Shown: piece after piece, positions 1-5,346 of the stretch | Layout: each line of letters begins with the position of its first letter | Numbering within the stretch: the first letter of the stretch is position 1 | Assembly: GCA_937888895.1 (NCBI GenBank) | Contig: CALASV010000211.1 | Location: 1-5,346, forward strand | Direction: 5' to 3' | Source of the DNA: an uncultured Clostridia bacterium | GTDB taxonomy: Bacteria; Bacillota; Clostridia; Lachnospirales; Lachnospiraceae | Length of the DNA stretch: 5,346 nucleotides | Made by a program: the position numbers and the translations under genes | Notes under the pieces: generated by a model | Told to the model about the DNA's origin: nothing | The model's input: the letters and a program-made list of their open reading frames with translations, nothing else | Databases searched by the model: none

Positions 1-621
1 ACCCTTCTTCATTTCACCGCCGTACCATGTATTTAAGATAACCTGTTCTCTGCTTGTGATGTTGAATGCAACAGCAGTTTCAGAGTTAAGACCTAATTCT
101 TTGAAGTTGTCAACTTTAGCTTTAGAAGCGTTGTAAACAACGAAATCTGGTTCAAATGTTGCAAGTTCTTCTGCAGATGGCTGAATGAACATGTTCTTAA
201 TGAAATGAGCCTGCCAAGCAACTTCAACGATGAAACGAACTGCCATTCTAGTATCAGCGTTAGCACCACAGAAAGCATCTACAACGAAAAGTCTCTTGTT
301 AGAGAGTTCTTTTACAGCAATGTCCTTTAATGTAGCCCAAACATCTTCAGAAATAGGGTGGTTATCGTTCTTGTATTCAGCAGATGTCCACCAAACAGTA
401 TCTTTGGAGTTTTCATCCATAACGATGTACTTATCTTTAGGGGAACGACCTGTATAGATACCAGTCATAACGTTAACTGCGCCAAGTTTTGTTACCTGAC
501 CTACTTCATAACCTGTTAAGTCAGCCTTTGTTTCTTCTACGAATAATTCTTCATAGGAAGGATTAGATACGATTTCAGTGCTACCTGTAATGCCATACTT
601 TGTTAAATCAATGTTTGCCAT
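1..621 (-). CDS. pckA: Phosphoenolpyruvate carboxykinase (ATP), N-terminal part (cut by window edge)
   Basis: The cytoplasmic enzyme interconverts oxaloacetate + ATP and phosphoenolpyruvate + CO2 + ADP. It serves gluconeogenesis or, in many fermenters, the CO2-fixing direction. The 207 codons present read MANIDLTKYGITGSTEIV onward. Two family signatures are visible: GRSPKDKY at residues 58-65, holding the substrate-binding Arg (equivalent to E. coli Arg65), and TWYGGEMKKG at 198-207, holding the conserved Tyr and the Lys that ligates the metal (E. coli Tyr207, Lys213). The ATP-binding P-loop and the His/Asp metal ligands lie beyond the window, since full-length proteins are about 530 residues. 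The start at 621 fits the family length, and AAGAGG (635-640) lies upstream with a rather long 13-base gap. Two lines counted by hand are 37-38% GC, clearly higher than the neighbouring gene, as expected for a well-expressed core gene. It diverges from the methyltransferase gene. The family call is near certain. Confidence 0.97.
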   Translation of the reverse strand, partial: MANIDLTKYGITGSTEIVSNPSYEELFVEETKADLTGYEVGQVTKLGAVNVMTGIYTGRSPKDKYIVMDENSKDTVWWTSAEYKNDNHPISEDVWATLKDIAVKELSNKRLFVVDAFCGANADTRMAVRFIVEVAWQAHFIKNMFIQPSAEELATFEPDFVVYNASKAKVDNFKELGLNSETAVAFNITSREQVILNTWYGGEMKKG

Positions 622-652
622 TTTAAATTATAAACCTCTTTTCTTTAATATT

Positions 653-683
653 TTAACAGAATGTCCAAAGACACCCATGTTAA
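653..683 (-). promoter_or_regulatory. Hairpin at the 5' end of the pckA leader
   Basis: The predicted pckA mRNA begins within a few bases of an imperfect two-part stem. The outer arms are TTAACA (678-683) and TGTTAA (653-658), and the inner stem is TGTC-TTTG-GACA. No T-tract follows directly, so it does not look like an attenuator, and the RBS (635-640) is outside it. A 5'-terminal stem of this kind often protects mRNA from decay, but that role is inferred. No known riboswitch pattern was recognised. Confidence 0.5.
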
Positions 684-691
684 TTTACCAC

Positions 692-721
692 ATTATACAG
701 GATAGGGAGTGCTTTCGTCAA
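692..721 (-). promoter_or_regulatory. Sigma-A-type promoter of pckA
   Basis: Read on the minus strand, a -35 box TTGACG (716-721) is followed after 18 bases by a perfect -10 box TATAAT (692-697). This predicts transcription start at an A near 685 and a leader of about 64 bases before the pckA ATG. It is the best consensus promoter in the window and fits a highly expressed gene. No clear operator is seen over it. Confidence 0.85.
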
Positions 722-775
722 TATTGTAAATTGAAAAATATCTATAAAATAGTAGGATTTTGTTGTTGTTAAGTA

Positions 776-805
776 TATTATAAGAATGATGAGTGAGAAA
801 GGGAG
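776..805 (+). promoter_or_regulatory. RBS and weak -10 candidate for the methyltransferase gene
   Basis: AAAGGGAG (798-805) lies 6 bases before the ATG at 812 and fixes the start. TATTAT (776-781) could be a -10 box but has no good -35 at 16-18 bases. An alternative, TTGTAA (724-729) with TAAAAT (745-750), has a spacer of only 15. I see no confident promoter for this gene, which suggests weak or activated expression. Confidence 0.4.
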
Positions 806-811
806 AAAAAC

Positions 812-2902
812 ATGATAAAAAATAATAAAAACAAAGCACAAGAAGTATTAAATGCTATGTTACTTCCAATAAAAGAAGTAAAAGAAAATATTATTGCAAA
901 TAAAAATTTAACACAACTACATAAAAATAGTTTATTACAGATAGTATGTGATTTTGAAACTTATCAGAATAGGTATGATTATAAAGAAGCGTTAAAAACG
1001 ATAGCACAACTGATGCAACCGTATCAAAATAAAACACAGTCTGTAGTATGCCAAGATGGGAAACAAATAGAAATGCCCATAGGTACAAAAACAATGCCAT
1101 ATCTTATAAAGCAAGTATTATTTTATATTGTAGTAATGTGTAAAAAATATCACAATATCAATCAAAAAGAAATATTAGCAATATTAAAAGAAAATGGCGT
1201 AATCGTTTCACATAATTTTTTTAGTGGAAATTTACCAGTAACACCAACGCAATATATTCAGATGATAAAGCATACTCAAACAGAGTGTCCGATAAAATAC
1301 AAAGGGAAAAAAGAGGGGAAATTAGGTGTTGCAATTAAACATTTAGCATATCAGGCAGGAAAATATAATAATTTTGTAGATATTTTTGGTGGTAGTGCTT
1401 CAGCAACATTAGCTGTAAGTAAACGAAAAGGGGTTACTTATGTTTATAATGAAAAAAATGAAGTGCTTTATCATTTGATAAAGATTATTTCGGATGAAAA
1501 AAAGTATATACACTTGATAGATGCTTTAAATAGTTTAAAACTGGATTTAGAAGGGAAAGGAGAATGGCTAGAAGATATCGATTGGGACGAAGAAATAGAA
1601 CTGTATTATTCTTCCAAACGAAACAATGATAAAAAAGAAGCCATTATAATTTATGATAATGTATCAAATATCGATTTAGAATTTTCAGAAGTTATTTCTT
1701 ATATGAAAGAAATAAAAAGAGATGTATTAGAAGAATCGGAGGAGTTTAAACTTTTTTTTGAAGATAAAATATATACAAAAAAAGAATTATTAGAAGAAAT
1801 TTTTATTGATTTAGGTTCTAATTATATGAAAGATGCAGGTTTATTTATGAGTTTTTTGTATCATTTTAGACTGATTCATTATTATTCTGGTAAAAAAATG
1901 GATTCCTTAGTAGGAACTGTATATAAAGGGACGAAAGATACAATAGAAACTGTAACGATAAATCATCGTTTAGAACAATTTATGCAATATAGATTTTATA
2001 AGTATTATGCGTATTTTTTTAATTTGTTAAAAGAAGAAAATAAAGAGTATACAAAAGAGAAAGAAATCCTTTATGCTGTGGCAGAACTTTATATTCAATT
2101 TTTTCGATGTAATGGAGATGTTGGTGTTAGTTCTATTTTGAGAATGTTATATATACCAGAAGAAAAGAATAGTGTATCAAGTGATTGGAAACAGTTTTTA
2201 AGTCAAGATTTTTCAAAAACGATAAAAGAAGTTCATGATATTTTGAATCTCGTAGAAATAGAAAATAAAGAATATGATGAAATTGTTTCTATGTTTCAGA
2301 ATAAAAAAACATTATTTTATTCCGATAGTCCTTATATTATGACATCAGATTATATAGATGAAGTAAATGGAGTATCTGAATTTACGAAGTTAGATATACA
2401 ACGGTTAATTGATGGACTTTTTGGAAATTATTTTGCAACAGAATTAGGAGAAGATGTAGAAAAAAAGAGAAAAGAAATTGTAGCAACAAAGAAATTAAAA
2501 GTACAAAGTAATGACAAATTTATTTTTTCCTGTCGTGCGATAAAAAGTTTTCGCAATAACTCAAAAAATAAGAAAAAATTACAAAAAGATAATCAGATTA
2601 TTTTGGAATATGTATTTGGTACATTTTTAGATTATGTAATACAATGTAATGCAAATTTGTATGTTTTAGCAATAGAAACGAAAGAACAGTCAGTAGTTGA
2701 TTTGATAAAACAAAATAAAAAAGTAGAAATTATGATAACCAATTTTGAGATTTTTTCTTTTGAAGATAACTTGGCAGGAAAGGAAACAAAATTTGTTGTA
2801 TATTCGTTTGAACAATTTTTCAAAATATTAACAGAAAATACAAATATGAAAATTGAGAAAGAAGGAATAAAGGAATTTTTTGTAAAATTTCAGAGGTACT
2901 AA
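812..2902 (+). CDS. D12-class (Dam-like) adenine-N6 DNA methyltransferase homologue, enlarged, with DSPY motif
   Basis: Likely transfers a methyl group from S-adenosylmethionine to adenine N6 in DNA; activity and target are unknown. Elements appear in D12 order: a motif X-like segment at residues 160-178 (PIKYKGKKEGKLGVAIKHL, compare the family pattern with GGK), motif I DIFGGSASA at 190-198 for cofactor binding, an acidic-loop segment VYNEKNEVL at 211-219, a YIQFFRCNG segment at 427-435 matching the region before the catalytic motif, motif IV as DSPY at 505-508 (family usually DPPY), KFIFSCRA at 569-576, and a late strand VEIMITN at 638-644. At 696 residues it is more than twice E. coli Dam (278). 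Residues 1-155 and roughly 230-420 are extra and unrecognised; 115-140 has a helix-turn-helix-like look. The start is supported by AAAGGGAG (798-805), 6 bases upstream. No restriction gene adjoins. One line counted is 22% GC, which suggests acquisition. An inactive DNA-binding homologue is possible. Confidence 0.8.
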   Translation: MIKNNKNKAQEVLNAMLLPIKEVKENIIANKNLTQLHKNSLLQIVCDFETYQNRYDYKEALKTIAQLMQPYQNKTQSVVCQDGKQIEMPIGTKTMPYLIKQVLFYIVVMCKKYHNINQKEILAILKENGVIVSHNFFSGNLPVTPTQYIQMIKHTQTECPIKYKGKKEGKLGVAIKHLAYQAGKYNNFVDIFGGSASATLAVSKRKGVTYVYNEKNEVLYHLIKIISDEKKYIHLIDALNSLKLDLEGKGEWLEDIDWDEEIELYYSSKRNNDKKEAIIIYDNVSNIDLEFSEVISYMKEIKRDVLEESEEFKLFFEDKIYTKKELLEEIFIDLGSNYMKDAGLFMSFLYHFRLIHYYSGKKMDSLVGTVYKGTKDTIETVTINHRLEQFMQYRFYKYYAYFFNLLKEENKEYTKEKEILYAVAELYIQFFRCNGDVGVSSILRMLYIPEEKNSVSSDWKQFLSQDFSKTIKEVHDILNLVEIENKEYDEIVSMFQNKKTLFYSDSPYIMTSDYIDEVNGVSEFTKLDIQRLIDGLFGNYFATELGEDVEKKRKEIVATKKLKVQSNDKFIFSCRAIKSFRNNSKNKKKLQKDNQIILEYVFGTFLDYVIQCNANLYVLAIETKEQSVVDLIKQNKKVEIMITNFEIFSFEDNLAGKETKFVVYSFEQFFKILTENTNMKIEKEGIKEFFVKFQRY

Positions 2903-3199
2903 TTTATTGATTTTCTTATATCTTTTGTATGAATTATGGTAAAAAGAACTAAAGTAATTAAAAAAATCTTTTTAGTAAGAAAGAAATTATTATGGTTAAA
3001 AAGAGTAGAACTCCTTTAGAAGAAAGCTTTTTTTCGTTTATTCAAAAATTCATATACAAAATTTATTTTTATAGGATAAATTTTGTATATGGATTTTTTT
3101 TGAAAGAAAAGACTTGACTTTTTTAGAAGTTTGAGTGATAGATAGGACATCAAAAATAGGGGGGAGCTCAATTAAGTAAACGAAATATGAAATAAATAG
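2903..3199. other. Intergenic region between convergent genes
   Basis: No credible coding sequence was found on either strand. Contents are an AT-rich stretch without clear signals (2903-3043), the terminator (3044-3101), and a stretch with TTGACT (3114-3119) and a G-run RBS-like motif GGGGGGAG (3159-3166). That motif is followed by no start codon at a useful distance; the next ATG (at about 3187) hits a stop after two codons. The last part may be the remains of a lost gene start. Confidence 0.6.
3044..3101 (+). terminator. Rho-independent terminator, probably bidirectional
   Basis: Arms CATATACAAAATTTAT (3051-3066) and ATAAATTTTGTATATG (3076-3091) are perfect 16-base complements around a 9-base loop (3067-3075). 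The plus strand continues into eight Ts (3094-3101), while the minus strand reads into five Ts (complement of 3044-3048), so the stem can extend as A:T pairs. It lies between convergent genes, the methyltransferase ending at 2902 and the small regulator ending at 3200, and can stop transcripts from both sides. The stem is unusually AT-rich for a terminator but very long. Confidence 0.85.
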
Positions 3200-3376
3200 T
3201 TATTGATGTTCGGTGTTGTCTGTATGTTCTAATGCATATTCAATACATTGAATGACTACTTTATTGAAAGACAGGTTATTTTCATTCGCCAATGTTTGAA
3301 CCGTCTGAATTAAATCTTTTGGTAGTCGTAACGATTTGTTTTCATATTCGGTGTAGTCTTTTTTTAGTTTGAACAT
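3200..3376 (-). CDS. Small ribbon-helix-helix (Arc-like) DNA-binding protein, 58 aa
   Basis: Read on the minus strand, the protein begins MFKLKKDYTEYENKSLRLPK and ends NTEHQ. The pattern fits the Arc/MetJ ribbon-helix-helix fold: an N-terminal strand at about residues 13-18 (NKSLRL) with alternating polar residues that would enter the DNA major groove, helix A at about 20-32, a turn at NNLS (33-36), and helix B at about 36-50 (SFNKVVIQCIEYALE). Such proteins dimerise through the strand and usually repress their own promoters. The start is set by a near-perfect RBS, AGGAGGT (3385-3391), 8 bases before the ATG. No toxin-like gene follows; its downstream side runs into the terminator, so it appears monocistronic and is not an obvious toxin-antitoxin pair. 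It diverges from the surface-protein gene and lies beside ATATTAGA repeats that are candidate operators. A phage or plasmid CopG-like regulator is an alternative reading. Confidence 0.88.
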   Translation of the reverse strand: MFKLKKDYTEYENKSLRLPKDLIQTVQTLANENNLSFNKVVIQCIEYALEHTDNTEHQ

Positions 3377-3401
3377 ATGGGTTTACCTCCTGTTTTTGTT
3401 A

Positions 3402-3409
3402 ATATTAGA
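3402..3409 (+). repeat. ATATTAGA half-site next to the ribbon-helix-helix promoter
   Basis: A third copy of the octamer found in the inverted repeat at 3446-3483. It overlaps the predicted transcription start of the ribbon-helix-helix gene. It sits inside the short palindrome TAATATTA (3400-3407). In AT-rich DNA a chance match is possible; its position is the main argument for it. Confidence 0.4.
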
Positions 3410-3410
3410 T

Positions 3411-3437
3411 ATTGTAATTTATTTGAAAGTGTGTTAA
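3411..3437 (-). promoter_or_regulatory. Candidate promoter of the ribbon-helix-helix gene
   Basis: On the minus strand TTAACA (3432-3437) and TACAAT (3411-3416) each match the consensus at five of six bases, but the spacer is 15, shorter than ideal. The start would fall near 3404, inside an ATATTAGA copy (3402-3409), which is where a self-repressing operator would be expected. The leader would be about 28 bases with the RBS at 3385-3391. Confidence 0.4.
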
Positions 3438-3445
3438 AATATCAC

Positions 3446-3483
3446 AAACATATTAGAAAATATATTATATATCTAATATGTTT
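3446..3483. promoter_or_regulatory. Perfect 12-bp inverted repeat, candidate operator
   Basis: AAACATATTAGA (3446-3457) is repeated in exact inverted form as TCTAATATGTTT (3472-3483) with a 14-base AT-only spacer. The right arm ends on the first base of TATAAT (3483-3488), the probable -10 of the surface-protein gene. The left arm is about 9 bases upstream of the -35 candidate of the small regulator gene. This is the expected layout for a shared operator bound by the neighbouring ribbon-helix-helix dimers. A terminator is less likely because only a weak, displaced T-run follows. Confidence 0.6.
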
Positions 3484-3488
3484 ATAAT
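3483..3488 (+). promoter_or_regulatory. -10 box candidate for the surface-protein gene
   Basis: A perfect TATAAT with no good -35 at 16-18 bases; the stretch there is plain AT (3460-3466). If used, transcription would start near 3495 and give a leader of about 97 bases. The missing -35 and the overlap with the inverted repeat suggest regulated rather than constitutive expression. Confidence 0.45.
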
Positions 3489-3578
3489 GTTTTTTAGAAC
3501 AACTAAAGAGAAAAACATTTCTAGTCAAAAAATTATTTTTTGCAAACGGAGAAGTTCAGGTAAATCTATCAATTTTAT

Positions 3579-3584
3579 AGGAGG
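3579..3584 (+). promoter_or_regulatory. RBS that fixes the surface-protein start at 3592
   Basis: AGGAGG lies 7 bases before ATG 3592. The open frame extends upstream to an ATG at 3478, but that one has no RBS, lies inside the inverted repeat and would bury the signal peptide 38 residues in. The start at 3592 is therefore chosen. Confidence 0.9.
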
Positions 3585-3591
3585 AAAGGTT

Positions 3592-5250
3592 ATGCGAAGA
3601 AACATTAGTAAAATGATGGCATGGTTATTAGTTTCTGGTCTTGTTACAACTTCTTCAGGAATTGTAGCATTAGCGAATGATAATAAGATTATTCTACCAG
3701 ATTCGTTTGTAACCTCAACGAAGGAAGATACTAATGCAACCATTCTTAATTTAACTACTGATATAGTATCAGAAGATGGTACAATTGTAGTAGAAGAAGG
3801 AGAATGGAAGAAAATTGTAATTCCAAAGGAATTACAAGCAAAGAAAATTACATTGAAAAACAGTTCCGTCAAAGAATTAGAAGTGGAAAGTGGAACAAAT
3901 TGTGTTTTAGAGGTAAAAGGTGGTACGATAGGCAATGTTATTGTTTCTGCTCCAAAAATCGAGACAATGGGACAAAAAGAAATTAACGAATTGTTAGCAA
4001 GTGGAAAAACTTCTACGGAAGTAGCTGAATTATATCGTGCTTATCAGAAGGAAAAAGCAAAATTAGAATCATTAGTACCAACGATTAGAACTGATGCAAA
4101 AACTTCAATTGGTACAATGAAAATTTCTGCTAGTGTTAGCTTAAATTTATCGAAAAATAATGTAGGAAATATTGTTGTACAATCAGTAGGTAATCAAGGC
4201 AAGATGAAAGTAGAGATTGCCAATTATACAGGTAGTGTTTCTGTAAAGCAGGAAAAAGAGGAAAAATTAGATAAAAATTTATTAAATCTTACATTAAAAG
4301 ATTGTGTTTTAACGAGTTTAAATATGAATAGTACTGGTGGAGGTACTTGCTATATTAAAGAAAAAGGAACTTCTCAAATAGAAACCGTAGCAGTAACAGG
4401 TAATTCTAGAGTGAATTTTAATATTCCTATAGAAAAAATGACAGTAACAGAAAGTGCAGAAAATGCTTTTGTAAAGTTGTATGACGATGCAAAGGAAGTA
4501 GTAGTAGAAGGTACAAAGACAGAAATTATGGTATCTGCTTCTGCAACAGTAGAAAATGCCATCGTTAGTGGCGATAATGTAAAGATTTATGGACAGGGTA
4601 AGTTAAATGCAGCAGATATTACAGGAAAAGGGGCAAATGTATCTACATCGGGTACTAAAGTAGAAGGGGAAAATGATAAAACGGTGCCTCCAAATATACA
4701 AGCACAAATGCCAACTACAACACCTAGCAGACCAACAGCAACGCCAACACAGAAACCAAGTGTAACGCCACCTATCCCAACCGTACCAACAGAGAAACCG
4801 GGTGATTCTCAAATAGGTACACCAGGAGCATTAGTAACACCAACTCCACAACCAACAGAAACACCAACGGTTACACCACCAACTACTCCAGAATTAGAAG
4901 AGACTCCTGCAGAATATTTTGAATGGGAAGAAAATGAAGATGGTACAATTACTATTACTGGTATTTTAGATGAAGAAGAAGCCTTGAATAGTATTGTAGT
5001 GCCAAAAGAAATAGAAGGTAAAAAAATAACAGTAATTAGCAATTTATCTGGTGCTTATATGGTAGAACAAATTGTACTTCCAAATACAGTGATTACAGTA
5101 GAAGATTGGGCTTTCGATGACTGTTGGATTCTTAAAGAATTGTATGTTTCAGAAAGTGTAGAATATTTGTATGGATTTCCAAACAAAGGAGTGAGTTTTG
5201 GTAATATTAATGTGATAGTAGCAGAGAACAATAAAACATTTAAAAATTAA
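3592..5250 (+). CDS. Secreted/surface protein with beta-rich N-terminal region, Pro/Thr linker and BspA-like leucine-rich tail
   Basis: This 552-residue protein starts with a Sec signal peptide: MRRN, a hydrophobic core at residues 8-26, and a likely cut after ALA at 28. Residues 30-360 alternate short hydrophobic strands with Gly/Asn/Thr turns (for example GGTIGNVIVSAPKIE at 110-124 and VENAIVSGDNVKIYG at 320-334), which suggests a beta-solenoid or stacked-strand fold. A charged helical segment at about 127-160 interrupts it. Residues 365-437 are a Pro/Thr linker. Residues 440-552 resemble BspA-type (LRR_5) repeats: IVVPKEIEGKKITVI, then IVLPNTVITVEDWAFDDC, then LKELYVSESVEYL. The tail stops soon after, with no LPXTG, SLH or other anchor. 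Such tails are common on gut Clostridia surface proteins and may bind proteins or glycans; the exact function is not recognisable. It is followed 22 bases later by another ORF, so it may head an operon. Its promoter region is shared with the small regulator. Confidence 0.88.
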   Translation: MRRNISKMMAWLLVSGLVTTSSGIVALANDNKIILPDSFVTSTKEDTNATILNLTTDIVSEDGTIVVEEGEWKKIVIPKELQAKKITLKNSSVKELEVESGTNCVLEVKGGTIGNVIVSAPKIETMGQKEINELLASGKTSTEVAELYRAYQKEKAKLESLVPTIRTDAKTSIGTMKISASVSLNLSKNNVGNIVVQSVGNQGKMKVEIANYTGSVSVKQEKEEKLDKNLLNLTLKDCVLTSLNMNSTGGGTCYIKEKGTSQIETVAVTGNSRVNFNIPIEKMTVTESAENAFVKLYDDAKEVVVEGTKTEIMVSASATVENAIVSGDNVKIYGQGKLNAADITGKGANVSTSGTKVEGENDKTVPPNIQAQMPTTTPSRPTATPTQKPSVTPPIPTVPTEKPGDSQIGTPGALVTPTPQPTETPTVTPPTTPELEETPAEYFEWEENEDGTITITGILDEEEALNSIVVPKEIEGKKITVISNLSGAYMVEQIVLPNTVITVEDWAFDDCWILKELYVSESVEYLYGFPNKGVSFGNINVIVAENNKTFKN

Positions 5251-5272
5251 TATTTTTAAGGAGGGATGAATT

Positions 5273-5346
5273 ATGATTATAATAGTTGCTATTTTATTCG
5301 TCAAGAAAAATTGTAATACAAATTTATATTACTATATTAGTTTTGA
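5273..5346 (+). CDS. Start of an unidentified ORF (runs off the window)
   Basis: A strong RBS AAGGAGGG (5258-5265) sits 7 bases before ATG 5273. The frame is open to the window end, 24 codons beginning MIIIVAILFVKKNCNTNLYY. The first nine residues are hydrophobic, then two Lys, so a short membrane anchor or part of a signal segment is possible. With a gap of only 22 bases and no terminator after the surface-protein gene, it is probably co-transcribed. Too little is present to name it; a nearby ATG at 5266 is too close to the RBS. Confidence 0.5.
   Translation, partial: MIIIVAILFVKKNCNTNLYYYISF

Noticed and set aside
93..457. Short ORFs in other frames of pckA
   Set aside because: Shadows of the strong pckA reading frame, with no signals of their own.
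578..772. 64-codon plus-strand ORF across the pckA start and spacer
   Set aside because: It overlaps pckA antisense and the pckA promoter, has no RBS, and its protein looks random.
2945..3036. Small hairpins and T-runs after the methyltransferase gene
   Set aside because: Stems are only four to six base pairs or imperfect; the perfect 16-bp stem at 3051-3091 is the convincing terminator.
3200..3376. Toxin-antitoxin module
   Set aside because: The antitoxin-like protein is present, but no toxin-sized frame follows or precedes it on the same strand in the window.
3446..3510. Inverted repeat read as a transcription terminator
   Set aside because: The spacer is 14 bases of AT, the T-run after it is displaced by several bases, and no plus-strand gene ends just upstream; an operator fits better.
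3478..3591. Upstream extension of the surface-protein ORF to ATG 3478
   Set aside because: No RBS, it starts inside the inverted repeat, and it would place a basic 38-residue segment before a typical signal peptide; ATG 3592 has AGGAGG at ideal spacing.
3525..3935. 136-codon minus-strand ORF
   Set aside because: Antisense to the surface-protein gene and its leader, without RBS or recognisable protein pattern.
4374..5042. Minus-strand ORFs opposite the second half of the surface-protein gene
   Set aside because: Low-complexity mirror frames of the repetitive Thr/Pro/Val-rich coding sequence.
1..5346. CRISPR array, tRNA, rRNA or insertion sequence
   Set aside because: No regularly spaced repeats, tRNA-like folding arms, rRNA-like segments, transposase motifs or paired terminal repeats were seen.

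Overview
The window looks like a low-GC Firmicute of the Clostridia, probably a Lachnospiraceae-like gut anaerobe. I infer this from the AT-rich DNA, strong AGGAGG-type ribosome binding sites, an ATP-type PEP carboxykinase, and a secreted protein with a Pro/Thr linker and a BspA-like leucine-rich tail. The species cannot be fixed from the sequence alone.

Layout. (1) Positions 1-621, minus strand: the first 207 codons of pckA (ATP-dependent phosphoenolpyruvate carboxykinase), a core metabolic gene cut by the window edge. It has a good sigma-A promoter (692-721) and a leader hairpin (653-683). (2) 812-2902, plus strand: a 696-residue protein that keeps the scaffold of the D12-class (Dam-like) adenine-N6 DNA methyltransferases. 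It has a long N-terminal extension, a large internal insertion and DSPY in place of the usual DPPY. No restriction enzyme gene is beside it. (3) 2903-3199: no gene; it holds a strong, probably bidirectional terminator (3044-3101) and an orphan promoter/RBS-like stretch. (4) 3200-3376, minus strand: a 58-residue ribbon-helix-helix (Arc-like) DNA-binding protein with a near-perfect RBS. (5) 3377-3591: a divergent control region with three copies of ATATTAGA, two of them in a perfect 12-bp inverted repeat that touches a TATAAT box. (6) 3592-5250, plus strand: a 552-residue secreted or surface protein with signal peptide, beta-rich N-terminal region, Pro/Thr linker and short leucine-rich tail. (7) 5273 to the end: the start of a further plus-strand ORF behind a strong RBS.

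How the parts may work together. pckA and the methyltransferase gene diverge from a 190-base spacer and have clearly different base composition, so the methyltransferase looks like an acquired, stand-alone gene. The most testable local circuit is the small ribbon-helix-helix protein with the repeats beside it: it probably represses its own promoter and may control the divergent surface-protein gene. The methyltransferase could affect that switch or serve in defence, but nothing in the sequence links them directly.
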